A stretch of DNA of 64,000 nt from positions 72,714-136,713 of the forward strand of contig KB910522.1 of the NCBI GenBank assembly GCA_000383115.1, read 5' to 3'. Positions 52,214 through 61,208 of the stretch are shown here, in pieces. The DNA comes from an alpha proteobacterium SCGC AAA015-N04 (GTDB lineage: Bacteria > Pseudomonadota > Alphaproteobacteria > Puniceispirillales > Marisalimonadaceae). Position 1 is the first letter of the stretch. The number at the start of each line of letters is the position of its first letter. The notes beneath the pieces were generated by a model that ran no database searches, had not been told where the DNA came from, and was given only the letters and a program-made list of their open reading frames with translations. Both the position numbers and the translations under genes were made by a program.

Positions 52214-53531
52214 CTTGTTTTATTCTTGCTGAATGAGTATTTAAAAGTTCAATTAGATGAATACTTGCTTCGTCAGCTCTTTGTTGAGCGTAACCAGAAG
52301 CTATTAAGCTATTCTTACCCATATCTTCTAATCGATCATTATTACCTAATAATTCAATAATTTGTGAAATAAAAGTTTCATTTTTAGATGATGAATTTTC
52401 TATTTGAATTGCACCACCAGACCAAACAAGTTCTTTGATTTGGGCATTGCATTTTTCTGAATGAGGCCCCATTATGACTGGCTTACCAAATTGTGAGGCT
52501 TCTGAAGGGCTGTGTCCACCAACATCAACCATTGAACCGGCTACGTAAACTAGGTTTGACACCTCTAGTAAAGACCCCATTTCACCCATTGTGTCTGCTA
52601 AATAAAATTGATCAGTTTTGGATGGAAATTCTCCTCTGCTTCTAGATTTAATATCAAAGCCAGCAGATTTTACTCGATTTTCTATAGAAACATTTCTTTT
52701 TATATGCCGGGGTGCGATGATGATTAAAACATTATAATCAGCTTTTTTTCTTAATAAATCAGCTAGTTTAATCATTAATTCCTCTTCTCCTGGATGAGTG
52801 GAAGCGGCAAGTAAAATTTTTTTGTTAACTATATTCTTTCTTAAATTATAGATATAATTTTGATCAACTGGTGGTTTTTCTGCAATTGATTTTAGACTAG
52901 TCAAGCTTTTAACATTTTTAGCACCTAACTTCTTAAAAAGAGCCTGTTGCTTTAAATCAACTGCGAGCACATGGTTAACTTTACTAAAGATTTTATTTGC
53001 TAAAATATATCCAAAACCTGTCCAAAACCTTGCTGATTTTTGTGACATTTGAGAAGAAGCTAAAACTGTAGGTATATTAGAACTTGCAGTTAAATAAATT
53101 AAATTAGGCCAAAAATCTGATTCCATAAATACTGCCATATTTGGTTTCCAATGCTTGAGAAATCTTAAAACAAATTTTGGATGATCGTAAGGATGATATT
53201 GATGAATAGCTGGGAGTCCATGTTTTATTTTGTCTTTAATTAATTTGGCAGCAGATAACGTATTAGTTGTTAACAAAAAATATTCGTTTTGATTATTGCC
53301 ATATCCATTTTTTTTCATAGAATTCGCGAGAGCTAATGCCGCTACTGATTCTCCAACACTTGTACCATGAAGCCAGACTAGGGTTCCAATAGGTCTGCTT
53401 TTATTTGAAATTCCATACCTTTCATTAATTCGATTTATATCTTCTTTTCCATTTTTTTTTCTTCGCTCTAAATAATTTGGTAAAATAAAGTTTAATAACT
53501 TCCAAACTATATTATAAGTTGTCAAAGACAT
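52197..53531 (-). CDS. waaA: 3-deoxy-D-manno-octulosonic-acid (Kdo) transferase
   Basis: A 444-residue GT30 glycosyltransferase that adds Kdo to lipid IVA. The N-terminal half holds VWLHGTSVGESVAAL, FLLTTNTLSAA and MAVFMESDFWPNLI. The C-terminal nucleotide-sugar-binding half holds LAASTHPGEEE, the IIAPRHIKR motif, YLADTMGEMGSL and VYVAGSMVDVGGHSPSEAS. In the block of four LPS genes read on the minus strand. Confidence 0.94.
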   Translation of the reverse strand: MSLTTYNIVWKLLNFILPNYLERRKKNGKEDINRINERYGISNKSRPIGTLVWLHGTSVGESVAALALANSMKKNGYGNNQNEYFLLTTNTLSAAKLIKDKIKHGLPAIHQYHPYDHPKFVLRFLKHWKPNMAVFMESDFWPNLIYLTASSNIPTVLASSQMSQKSARFWTGFGYILANKIFSKVNHVLAVDLKQQALFKKLGAKNVKSLTSLKSIAEKPPVDQNYIYNLRKNIVNKKILLAASTHPGEEELMIKLADLLRKKADYNVLIIIAPRHIKRNVSIENRVKSAGFDIKSRSRGEFPSKTDQFYLADTMGEMGSLLEVSNLVYVAGSMVDVGGHSPSEASQFGKPVIMGPHSEKCNAQIKELVWSGGAIQIENSSSKNETFISQIIELLGNNDRLEDMGKNSLIASGYAQQRADEASIHLIELLNTHSARIKQDDYLS

Positions 53532-53574
53532 TCAAATTCCTAAATTCCTAGATCATAACTAATGTCATTAAAGG

Positions 53575-54246
53575 TTAACATAATTTATCCTGTACTAAAA
53601 TTGTAAGTCTATTAATTTCTTCTTCTACAAATTTCCTAGTTTTTTCTAAGTCATATTTATTTAAATTTTTATCAATATGAATTGGTTTTCCAAAACAATA
53701 TATACCTTTTGAGAAGGGGTAAGGAATTATAAAATTATCCCACGAATTAATTGATTTATATTTACTAGTTACCCAAACAAGAGGTACAATTGGAGTGCCA
53801 GTTATTTGTGATAATTTTATTATTCCAACTTTTAGTATTTCTTTTGGACCTTTAGGCCCGTCAGGAGTTATAGCTATACAATGACCTAACTGAATACTTT
53901 TAACCATTTTCCTGAAAGCGCTAACACCTCCTTTCATGGATGATCCTAATATAATATTCATTCCTAAATATTTAAAAACTATAGAAGTAATCATACCATC
54001 TGAGTGACTAGATTGTAATGCGTTAATTATTCTATTTTTTGGTAAAAGGTGTGGGCCAAGAAATAACTTATTATGCCAACAACAAAAAATATATTGATCT
54101 TTATTATTTATCACATCATGGTGTGTTTTATCAGAAATAAATCTCCATCTTATTGATCGACATGTAAAACTTGTTAAGCTGTAAAATAATAATCCTATTA
54201 TCTTTTGACCTATAGATGTTTTACTAAATCTTTTAATAATAAGCAT
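53575..54246 (-). CDS. DUF374 lysophospholipid-acyltransferase-like protein
   Basis: A 223-residue protein of the DUF374 family, related to plsC-type acyltransferases. FCCWHNKLFLGPHLL, SSHSDGMIT, GSSMKGGVSAFRKMV and IAITPDGPKGP are the conserved boxes. It commonly sits beside waaA, lpxK and lpxL in alphaproteobacteria, suggesting a part in LPS or phospholipid assembly; the acyl acceptor is not established. It is first in the minus-strand LPS unit and divergent from the ABC exporter. Confidence 0.85.
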   Translation of the reverse strand: MLIIKRFSKTSIGQKIIGLLFYSLTSFTCRSIRWRFISDKTHHDVINNKDQYIFCCWHNKLFLGPHLLPKNRIINALQSSHSDGMITSIVFKYLGMNIILGSSMKGGVSAFRKMVKSIQLGHCIAITPDGPKGPKEILKVGIIKLSQITGTPIVPLVWVTSKYKSINSWDNFIIPYPFSKGIYCFGKPIHIDKNLNKYDLEKTRKFVEEEINRLTILVQDKLC

Positions 54247-54362
54247 TTATTTACCTAAATAATTTTTAATTGATATTAATTTTAAATGAAAATTATAAAA
54301 AACAAAATAACTATGTATACACATAATTTTTATTGTAAGTTATTATTTAATCAATGTAATAA

Positions 54363-56135
54363 ATGGTAAAAATGAAAAAAATTAAATTTATAACAGAAGC
54401 TAACAAAAATTTAATCAAAAATTTTTACAAGGATTTTATACATAAATATAACTTTGACGTTGCATTAGCTTTTGTTTTATTAATATTAGTTGCAATAACT
54501 GCTTCAATTTACCCATATCTAATTCAATCAGTTTTTGATAACTTGTTGGATAATCATAGAGACAGCTGGATTTTATTTCCTCTTATTATAGCTTTAGTTG
54601 CTTTTATTAGAGGTGTAGCTATTTTTTTGCAAATTAAACAAGTTTCAAAAATATCTTTGTCCCTTGCTGTTGATGTTCAGAAAAAATTGACAGAACACTT
54701 GATAAACACAGATTTAATAGAATTAAATAAGTTATCCTCTGGAAATCATGTTTCTAGAATTATGAATGATGTGGTTTTAATTAAAGAAGGTTTTGAGAGA
54801 TCTATTAACAATTTAATTAGAGACACATTAACAATATTAGCATTAATGTCATATTTGATTTGGTTAGATTGGTTATTATCAATCTTAGTTTTTGTTATTT
54901 ATCCGATTGCTTTAAGACCAATAATTAAAATTGGAAAAAAACAAAATATGATAGCGACAATTTTACAACAGCAATTAGAGATTGTAACTTCCACTCTTAC
55001 TGAAATGTTGCAAGGTATAAGGATGGTTAAGTCTTATAATCTAGAAAAACTAGAAATAAAAAGATCAAAATCAGTATTAAATTCTCTTTTTAAAAAAATG
55101 TTTAGCCTAGTTTTAGGAAGAGCAAAAGTACTTCCGATTTTAGAGATTTTGGGAGGAGTTGCTGCAGCTTCAGTGATATCTCTTGCAGGTTATAGAGTAT
55201 CAATAGGTGAAATGTCACCTGGAAGTGTTGTTGGTTACGTAACCGCTTTACTCATGATCGCTCAACCAGCAAGGGCCTTAGGAACTTTTAATACTGTTTT
55301 TCAGGAAGCTATGTCGGCATTAAGTAGGATTTATAATCAACTTGATGTTAAACCTAAAGTAACGAGCTTACCTTCTTCAACCCTTTTTGAAATCAGGAAA
55401 GGTACTATTCCTAGCATTGCTTTTGAAAATGTAGATTTTAGTTATAACTGTAATACTAAAGCTTTAGATAATATAAATTTTTTTATAAAAGGTGGTACAA
55501 AAGTAGCTTTAATTGGCCAAAGTGGCTCTGGAAAATCTTCCATAATAAATTTAATTGCTAGATTTTACGACCCGATAAATGGCAAAATTTCCATAAATGA
55601 TCAAGATATAAAAAACGTTAATATATCATCTCTAAGAAAAAATATTGGATTGGTTAGTCAAGACACAGTTATTTATAATACAAGTTTTTTCGAAAATATT
55701 AGGTATGGAAATTTAAAAGCAACAAAGAAACAGATAATAAACGCAGCTAAAAATGCGGGAATACACGATTTTATTATATCTAATCATCTTGGGTATAATA
55801 GTATTTTAAGCGAAAATGGTAATAATTTGTCTGGAGGGCAAAAACAAAGAATATCTATTGCAAGAGCAATTTTAAAAGATGCACCAATTTTGTTATTAGA
55901 TGAGGCAACTAGTTCATTAGACGCTAAAACTGAAAATGAAATTAACAAAACTTTAAATAAATTAATCATCAATAAGACTACAATTTCTGTGGCCCATAAA
56001 CTATCTAAAATGAATAGTTTCGATCAAATAATATTTTTAGGTGAAGGTAAATTAGTTGGTATAGGAACTCATAAAGAATTACTTAAGAGCTCTACTTTTT
56101 ATAGAAAACTCTTAAAATTTCATGAGATTGAATAG
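54363..56135 (+). CDS. msbA: MsbA-type lipid A/multidrug ABC exporter
   Basis: A 590-residue half-transporter: six membrane spans (about 30-315) fused to one ATPase domain. ATPase motifs are GQSGSGKSS (Walker A), SQDTVIYNT (Q-loop), LSGGQKQR (signature), ILLLDEATSSLD (Walker B) and the switch histidine in VAHKL. Placement beside waaA, lpxK and DUF374 favours flipping of lipid A core across the inner membrane, although a multidrug role cannot be ruled out. ATG 54372 is an alternative start. Confidence 0.87.
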   Translation: MVKMKKIKFITEANKNLIKNFYKDFIHKYNFDVALAFVLLILVAITASIYPYLIQSVFDNLLDNHRDSWILFPLIIALVAFIRGVAIFLQIKQVSKISLSLAVDVQKKLTEHLINTDLIELNKLSSGNHVSRIMNDVVLIKEGFERSINNLIRDTLTILALMSYLIWLDWLLSILVFVIYPIALRPIIKIGKKQNMIATILQQQLEIVTSTLTEMLQGIRMVKSYNLEKLEIKRSKSVLNSLFKKMFSLVLGRAKVLPILEILGGVAAASVISLAGYRVSIGEMSPGSVVGYVTALLMIAQPARALGTFNTVFQEAMSALSRIYNQLDVKPKVTSLPSSTLFEIRKGTIPSIAFENVDFSYNCNTKALDNINFFIKGGTKVALIGQSGSGKSSIINLIARFYDPINGKISINDQDIKNVNISSLRKNIGLVSQDTVIYNTSFFENIRYGNLKATKKQIINAAKNAGIHDFIISNHLGYNSILSENGNNLSGGQKQRISIARAILKDAPILLLDEATSSLDAKTENEINKTLNKLIINKTTISVAHKLSKMNSFDQIIFLGEGKLVGIGTHKELLKSSTFYRKLLKFHEIE

Positions 56136-56148
56136 TCTAATTTAATCA

Positions 56149-56829
56149 TTATTCTCTTTTTAATATATTATTGACTAGTTTATTTACCCACCAATTAGAT
56201 TTATATTTTTGTTCTAGTATTAAAGGATCATAATTTTTTCTTACCCAATCCATGAATTTGACATTAGTTTTTTCATTTTCAGATCTATATTCTTCAACAA
56301 AAGAACCAAGTATGCCAGTTTTAGCCCATTTTAAGTGTAAATATTTCCATGATAATTGTTTATTAGCAACAATTGCATCTTTTTTTTCTTTTATTAAAAT
56401 GTACAGTGCGCACATTATACCTGCTCTGTCAGCTCCTGATTTGCAGTGTATTAGGGCAGGATATTGAATTGTATTAAAGAGTTTTTCTGCATTAAAAATC
56501 ATTTCTTTGTCAGGAGCTGCACGCGACCTCGCTTTAAAGTCAATTAATTTAATATTATATTTAATACATGCCTCGTTTTCTAAAAGCCAGCCACCATCTT
56601 TTCTAGCTCCTCTTAGATTAATTATAGTTTTTATCCCAAGTTTACTATACTTTTTGATCCTTAAGGGTGTTGGCATATTACTGCGGTATATATCATTGTT
56701 AACTTTATGAAAGTTGTTATAACATAATCTTAAAAATCCGTGGTCAATTACTATCATCTCAAACCAGGCAAAAAATTTGTTAAATTTCACTTTCTTGTTT
56801 TTTCTTAACAACAAATTAGTTTCCTGCAA
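56149..56829 (-). CDS. Dual-specificity/tyrosine phosphatase-like protein
   Basis: A 226-residue protein with the protein tyrosine phosphatase active-site loop HCKSGADRAG (Cx5R: C, five residues, R) and the preceding motif SKLGIKTIINLRG typical of small DSP/PTP-like phosphatases of bacteria. An aspartate in the DFKARSRAAPDKE segment may act as general acid. Lipid or sugar phosphates are possible substrates as well as proteins. It overlaps the pmbA stop by 14 bases. Confidence 0.82.
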   Translation of the reverse strand: MQETNLLLRKNKKVKFNKFFAWFEMIVIDHGFLRLCYNNFHKVNNDIYRSNMPTPLRIKKYSKLGIKTIINLRGARKDGGWLLENEACIKYNIKLIDFKARSRAAPDKEMIFNAEKLFNTIQYPALIHCKSGADRAGIMCALYILIKEKKDAIVANKQLSWKYLHLKWAKTGILGSFVEEYRSENEKTNVKFMDWVRKNYDPLILEQKYKSNWWVNKLVNNILKRE

Positions 56830-58171
56830 TAGTCATTTCTTCAACAAACAAAGTTGGGCTATTAATAGTATGTGAATAATCTAAATCATTCGCTGGTTTT
56901 AGTGTCATAAACATTTCTTTTAGATTTCCTGCTATTGTTGCTTCAGTGATTGGCTCTGAAATTTCTCCATTTTTTATCCAAAATCCACTAGCTCCTCTAC
57001 TATAGTCACCAGTAATAATTGAAACTGAACTTCCAATCAGATCAGTAATATAAAAGCCATTTTTTATATTTTTTATCATATCAATAGGTGATTCTTTACC
57101 TGGCAGAATTGTTAAGTTACTAGTTCCGGGTGTTGGCGGTCCACTTACACCTCTTTTAGCATTTGCAGTAGGTTGCATTTGTAACTGATTTGCAGATGAC
57201 AAATCTAATAACCAATTTTTAAGCACGCCATCTTTTATTAAAATGTTTTTTCTTGATCCTAATCCTTCAGCATCAAACAATCTAGACCCAAGCCCTCTTT
57301 TTAGAAAAGGATTATCAATCAGGGTGATTTCTGAGTTTGCAACTTGGTTATTAAGCATATTTCTAAAAAAACTTGTTTTTCGGGCAATAGATGATCCATT
57401 TATTGTTGACGCAAAATGGCTAGCTATAGATCTAGAAACTCTTGGATCGAAAACAACTGGATATTTACCAGTTAAGGGTTTTGTAGCGCCTATTCTTGCA
57501 ATGGCTTTTTTTGCAGCTTCTTGACCAATTTCTTTTGGTGATTTTAAATCCTCTCCATAAACTTTGGATGAGTAATCATAATCTCTTTCCATTTTTCCAT
57601 TTTTTTCTGCAATAACCACAACAGAGACGCTATGATTTGATTTCTTTGATTTTCCAAAAAATCCGGTAGACGTCATCAGTAAAGTCTCTCCTTCTCCCCA
57701 GGAAGACTCTGCCCCATCACTGTTAGTTATTTTCTCAACACTTCTAGCAGTATCTTCAGCCTCGGATGCTCTATCTCTGAGAATATCTACACTAGGTTCA
57801 ACATTATCATAACAATCTATTAAGAAATTATTTAATGGAAATTTTGACAGCGTGTCAGTATCTGCAATCAAACTAAAGTCGTCTTGTGGTGCAATTTTTG
57901 CCATTTCAACTGCTCTTTTTGCAACTTCTCGAATTGCACTTTCTGTACTTTCATTAGTAGATACTGAGGCTATTTTGTTTCCTATAAAAACTCTTAAGCC
58001 AGTGTCAAAATCCTCATATCTTTCAATATTTTCATCTTTACCTAACCTTCTTGTAAGAGAAATTCCTCTACTTCTAGATAAAACACAATCAGCTGAACTT
58101 GCACCACATGACAGAGCAGTATCAATCAGAAGGTTCATAATATCTTTATCATTGAGTTTTTTTGCACACAT
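56816..58171 (-). CDS. pmbA: PmbA (TldE) subunit of the TldD/PmbA metalloprotease
   Basis: A 451-residue partner of TldD. In E. coli the TldD-TldE complex processes small peptides such as CcdA and microcin B17. The family patterns are ALSCGASSADCVLSRSRGI and SLTRRLGK near the N-terminus, KYPVVFDPRVSRSIASHF, LTILPGKESPIDMI and NGFYITDLIGSSVSIITGDYSRGASGFWI. PmbA lacks the HExxxH metal site of TldD, and none is seen here. tldD is not in the window. First gene of a two-gene minus-strand unit. Confidence 0.92.
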   Translation of the reverse strand: MCAKKLNDKDIMNLLIDTALSCGASSADCVLSRSRGISLTRRLGKDENIERYEDFDTGLRVFIGNKIASVSTNESTESAIREVAKRAVEMAKIAPQDDFSLIADTDTLSKFPLNNFLIDCYDNVEPSVDILRDRASEAEDTARSVEKITNSDGAESSWGEGETLLMTSTGFFGKSKKSNHSVSVVVIAEKNGKMERDYDYSSKVYGEDLKSPKEIGQEAAKKAIARIGATKPLTGKYPVVFDPRVSRSIASHFASTINGSSIARKTSFFRNMLNNQVANSEITLIDNPFLKRGLGSRLFDAEGLGSRKNILIKDGVLKNWLLDLSSANQLQMQPTANAKRGVSGPPTPGTSNLTILPGKESPIDMIKNIKNGFYITDLIGSSVSIITGDYSRGASGFWIKNGEISEPITEATIAGNLKEMFMTLKPANDLDYSHTINSPTLFVEEMTIAGN

Positions 58172-58244
58172 ATGTATGTTCCAATTAATTAATAAAATTA
58201 TAATCTGATTTTATTAATATATTGTTAAGATTGATTCAATCAAT

Positions 58245-59210
58245 ATGAGTAATAAAATGTCAAAAATTAAAAAAAATGTTTTTATTGACGGAGAAGTTGG
58301 CACTACTGGATTAAAAGTTTACGAAAAACTTCAAAATCATCCTAATATTAACATCTTATCTCTTGAACAGTCAAAAAGAAAAGATCTTGACTACAAAAAA
58401 GATATGCTAAGTTATTGCGATGTTGCTTTTTTATGTCTTCCTGACGAAAGCTCTAGAGAAACTGTTGGTATTGCAGATAAACTTGGCGATAAATCACCTA
58501 TAATTATTGATGCTTCTACTGCATACCGCGTAAATGTTGATTGGTCTTATGGGTTACCAGAGTTAGGAAAGAATTATAGAGAAAGAATTGCTAATTCTAA
58601 AAGAATATCAGTTCCCGGGTGTTATTCAACGGGTGCTAACGTAATTATAAAACCTTTATTAGAGTATAAAATTTTATCCAACGATGCACCATTTATAATT
58701 AACGCTATTAGCGGATATAGTGGTGGAGGTAAATCACTTATTAATTATTTTAAAAAAAAAAATCACGAACCTTTTTTTTTATACTCTCTAGAATTGAACC
58801 ATAAACATTTACGAGAAATAAAATATCATAATAATCTAAAATTAAATCCTATTTTTAGTCCATCTGTGGGAGATTTTATACAAGGCATGATTGTATCATT
58901 ACCTATTCATTTTAGTTGGTTTTCAAAGTCAATTAAAACAAAAGATATACAAGATTTATTTGAAATGTTCTACTCAAACTCAAAATTTATTAAAGTTTTG
59001 AAAAATAGGGAAGGTTTGAGTTCTAAAGGATATCTTAGGCCTGATAATCTGGTTAACACAAATTTTTTAGATATTAGTATCTTTGGAAATGATGATAATA
59101 AACAATTAATAATTTCTTCTCGTCTGGACAATTTAGGTAAAGGTGCTTCGGGCGCGGCTATTCAGTGTATGAATATTGCTTTGGGTTTAGATGAAAAATC
59201 AGGCTTATAA
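58245..59210 (+). CDS. argC: N-acetyl-gamma-glutamyl-phosphate reductase (type 2, short form)
   Basis: A 321-residue arginine-biosynthesis enzyme reducing N-acetylglutamyl phosphate to the semialdehyde. FIDGEVGTTGLKVYEKL is the short ArgC N-terminus, IIDASTAYRVNVDWSYGLPEL and the catalytic cysteine motif SVPGCYSTGAN follow, with ISGYSGGGKSLI and the C-terminal GKGASGAAIQCMNI. The short type without the long N-terminal extension is common in alphaproteobacteria. The start may be ATG 58257 instead. Confidence 0.93.
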   Translation: MSNKMSKIKKNVFIDGEVGTTGLKVYEKLQNHPNINILSLEQSKRKDLDYKKDMLSYCDVAFLCLPDESSRETVGIADKLGDKSPIIIDASTAYRVNVDWSYGLPELGKNYRERIANSKRISVPGCYSTGANVIIKPLLEYKILSNDAPFIINAISGYSGGGKSLINYFKKKNHEPFFLYSLELNHKHLREIKYHNNLKLNPIFSPSVGDFIQGMIVSLPIHFSWFSKSIKTKDIQDLFEMFYSNSKFIKVLKNREGLSSKGYLRPDNLVNTNFLDISIFGNDDNKQLIISSRLDNLGKGASGAAIQCMNIALGLDEKSGL

Positions 59211-59246
59211 TTTTTTTTAAATAAAACTAATTTGATATGTAAGAAG

Positions 59247-60020
59247 ATGAATATATACAAAAACAAAAATAGTAAATTGTTTCCTAATCTATCTTACTAT
59301 AATAGAGCAATAGGTTATCCCTACTTTGCTCCCGATTATTCATTCTCTTTTTACAAAGGAAAATTTGTAAAAGATATATGTTATAATTTAGATAATAGAG
59401 TACCTATTTTATCTATTGGTTCGAACAGATCCCCATACCAATTAAAAAAAAAATTTACACTTAATCAAGAATTGTGCGTTACTCCTGCTACTTTATTTAA
59501 TTCAGACATAGTTTTTGCTGCTTCATTATCTGCTTATGGATCGATCCCAGCAACTCAATGGCCTAGTTATGGTACTAAAGTTGACCTAAACGTTTTATGG
59601 CTTAGAGAAGATCAACTCAATACTATGCATCTTACTGAAGGATTAGGAATTGCTTATGATTTTGTTAAATTAAAGTTTGGATCTGTTAAATTTAGAGATT
59701 TTGATTATTGTAAAGATATATTTGGCTACACCTCCCTAGCCGGTGCATTAATTTTTAATAATAAAAAAATTAAAAGATTATCAGACATTAATGCACATAA
59801 TTCAAAATTAGAGAGTTTCTCAGAATATGAAGCTTTAATATTTTTGAAGAAAATGTTAGCAATTAAGGATAAAAATTTATCGAAATGGTTATTTAGGGTA
59901 GTAAAAAATAAAGAATATAGAGTTAATATCCAAAATATATTAAAAGCAAAAGCAAAAAAACCTAAAATCTTTGACTGGAAAATTTTAAAAATTAAAATCA
60001 AAGGAAATCTAGTAATTTAA
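59247..60020 (+). CDS. Conserved protein of unknown function
   Basis: A 257-residue soluble protein, unknown to me by name, though I recall similar alphaproteobacterial proteins. The core is VPILSIGSNRSPYQLKKKF, VFAASLSAYGSIPATQWPS, GTKVDLNVLWLREDQLNTMH, then LTEGLGIAYDF. The SIGSNRSP loop resembles the substrate loop of cyclotransferase-like folds (YGSN), a weak analogy only. A lysine-rich C-terminus follows. I chose ATG 59247 rather than the TTG five codons earlier. It lies 36 bases after argC and may be co-transcribed with it. Confidence 0.65.
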   Translation: MNIYKNKNSKLFPNLSYYNRAIGYPYFAPDYSFSFYKGKFVKDICYNLDNRVPILSIGSNRSPYQLKKKFTLNQELCVTPATLFNSDIVFAASLSAYGSIPATQWPSYGTKVDLNVLWLREDQLNTMHLTEGLGIAYDFVKLKFGSVKFRDFDYCKDIFGYTSLAGALIFNNKKIKRLSDINAHNSKLESFSEYEALIFLKKMLAIKDKNLSKWLFRVVKNKEYRVNIQNILKAKAKKPKIFDWKILKIKIKGNLVI

Positions 60021-60154
60021 GAAATCTTTTATTAAAATTGGTAACAATATTATTTTTTAGTCTAAACTTTTTATAGATAAAGATATTAAAAAAGTTTAAA
60101 AAAATAATGAATTTTGAGATTTATTCAAGAAAATCAATTTTTTTTAAATGAAAA

Positions 60155-60169
60155 TGATAATAATTATCA
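60155..60169. promoter_or_regulatory. Fur-box-like operator upstream of proteorhodopsin
   Basis: TGATAATAATTATCA is a perfect 7-1-7 inverted repeat and matches the minimal Fur box TGATAATNATTATCA at every defined position; flanking A and T extend the symmetry to 17 bp. It lies 183 bases before the proteorhodopsin start codon and 135 bases after the preceding gene. In AT-rich DNA a shorter palindrome could be chance, but a full 15-base match is less so. Iron regulation is inference. Confidence 0.55.
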
Positions 60170-60302
60170 TAAAATAAATTGTTAAAAATCAATTACATAA
60201 CAAAAATCAATAAAAAAAAATGTATCTTTATTGTTTTTATTTGTTGCCTAACCTTAAATTCCCTTTTATTGTTTTCGCTAAATGTGCTATTTTGCACAGA
60301 AT

Positions 60303-60316
60303 CTAGCAGTTGCTAG
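60303..60316. repeat. Palindrome in the proteorhodopsin 5' region
   Basis: CTAGCA-GT-TGCTAG, a perfect 6-2-6 inverted repeat, 36 bases before the ATG. It may be an operator, or form a small hairpin in the mRNA leader. Confidence 0.5.
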
Positions 60317-60351
60317 AAATTAAACATGACAAGTATAAGGGGAGTTTATAA

Positions 60352-61116
60352 ATGTCTTTTTTAAAATATTTAATACCGGCTAGTTTTTTAGCCCTACTTC
60401 CAACACTTTCATTTGCAGGATCTCATGGTGGGAATCTAGATCCTAGTGATGCTGTTGGTATAAGTTTTTGGATAATATCTATTGCCATGGTTGCAGCAAC
60501 TGTTTTTTTCTTAATGGAATCATTGAGAGTTAAAGGCAAGTGGAGAACATCTCTAGTTGTTGGAGCTCTAGTTACTTTAGTTGCAGCTGTCCACTATTTT
60601 TACATGAGAGACGTGTGGGTTTCCACAGGTGCTTCTCCTACAGTATTTAGATACGTAGATTGGATCATAACTGTACCGTTACAAATGATTGAATTTTATT
60701 TAATCTTAGCGGCTTGTACTGCAATTGCAGGTGGTGTTTTCTGGAGATTATTTATTGGATCTTTAGTAATGTTAATTGGTGGATACCTAGGTGAAGCTGG
60801 TTTCATAAATGCTACTATCGGTTTTGTTGTGGGAATGGCAGGTTGGATTTATATCCTCTATGAGATTTTTGCTGGTGAAGCTAGCAAAGTTAATGCTGCC
60901 GAAGCACCTGATTCAGTCAAAACAGCATATAATACTATGAAATGGATTGTTACAATTGGATGGGCTATATATCCAATTGGATACTTCATGGGTTATATGG
61001 CTGGTGGTGCAGATGCGAACAGCCTAAATGTAATTTACAACCTAGCAGATGTTGTAAATAAAATTGCTTTTTGTCTAGCAATCTGGGCTGCGGCAACTGC
61101 AGAATCTGACGCGTAA
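60352..61116 (+). CDS. Proteorhodopsin, blue-absorbing proton pump
   Basis: A 254-residue light-driven outward proton pump in the inner membrane. A signal peptide (about 1-22, ending SFAG) precedes seven helices. The retinal lysine is K237 (VVNKIAF), the Schiff-base counter-ion D103 (RYVDW), the proton donor E114 (QMIEFYLIL) and the interacting histidine H81 (AVHYFYMRD). The spectral tuning site, L105 in green proteorhodopsin, is Q111 (TVPLQMIE), predicting blue absorption as in open-ocean waters. It has a strong ribosome binding site and its own terminator, implying high expression; the carotenoid genes downstream supply the retinal precursor. Confidence 0.96.
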   Translation: MSFLKYLIPASFLALLPTLSFAGSHGGNLDPSDAVGISFWIISIAMVAATVFFLMESLRVKGKWRTSLVVGALVTLVAAVHYFYMRDVWVSTGASPTVFRYVDWIITVPLQMIEFYLILAACTAIAGGVFWRLFIGSLVMLIGGYLGEAGFINATIGFVVGMAGWIYILYEIFAGEASKVNAAEAPDSVKTAYNTMKWIVTIGWAIYPIGYFMGYMAGGADANSLNVIYNLADVVNKIAFCLAIWAAATAESDA

Positions 61117-61134
61117 ATTTTAATTAATGAAGAA

Positions 61135-61168
61135 AAAGCCTGTAGGTGTACCTGCAGGCTTTTTTTTA
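61135..61168 (+). terminator. Rho-independent terminator after proteorhodopsin
   Basis: AAAGCCTGTAGG (61135-61146), a TGTA loop, and CCTGCAGGCTTTT (from 61151) form a 12-bp stem with one G-T wobble, followed by a run of eight T. A textbook intrinsic terminator, 18 bases after the stop codon. It separates the proteorhodopsin transcript from the carotenoid genes, which would need read-through or their own promoter. Confidence 0.9.
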
Positions 61169-61208
61169 TTCAAATTGTTTTTATCATATACTTCAATAAG
61201 AAAATCTT

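Larger units (their letters stand above)
60021..60351 (+). promoter_or_regulatory. Proteorhodopsin leader region
   Basis: The 331 bases before proteorhodopsin hold no gene. They contain the 7-1-7 Fur-like box at 60155-60169, a small hairpin TGTGC/GCACA (60283-60298) around TATTTT, a palindrome CTAGCA/TGCTAG (60303-60316) and the ribosome binding site AAGGGGAG (about 60335-60343). The first 130 bases are extremely AT-rich. I cannot fix the transcription start. The density of symmetric elements suggests that this promoter is regulated. Confidence 0.55.

Noticed and set aside
56816..58171. TldD rather than PmbA
   Set aside because: No HExxxH metal-binding motif is present, and the C-terminal pattern is that of PmbA.
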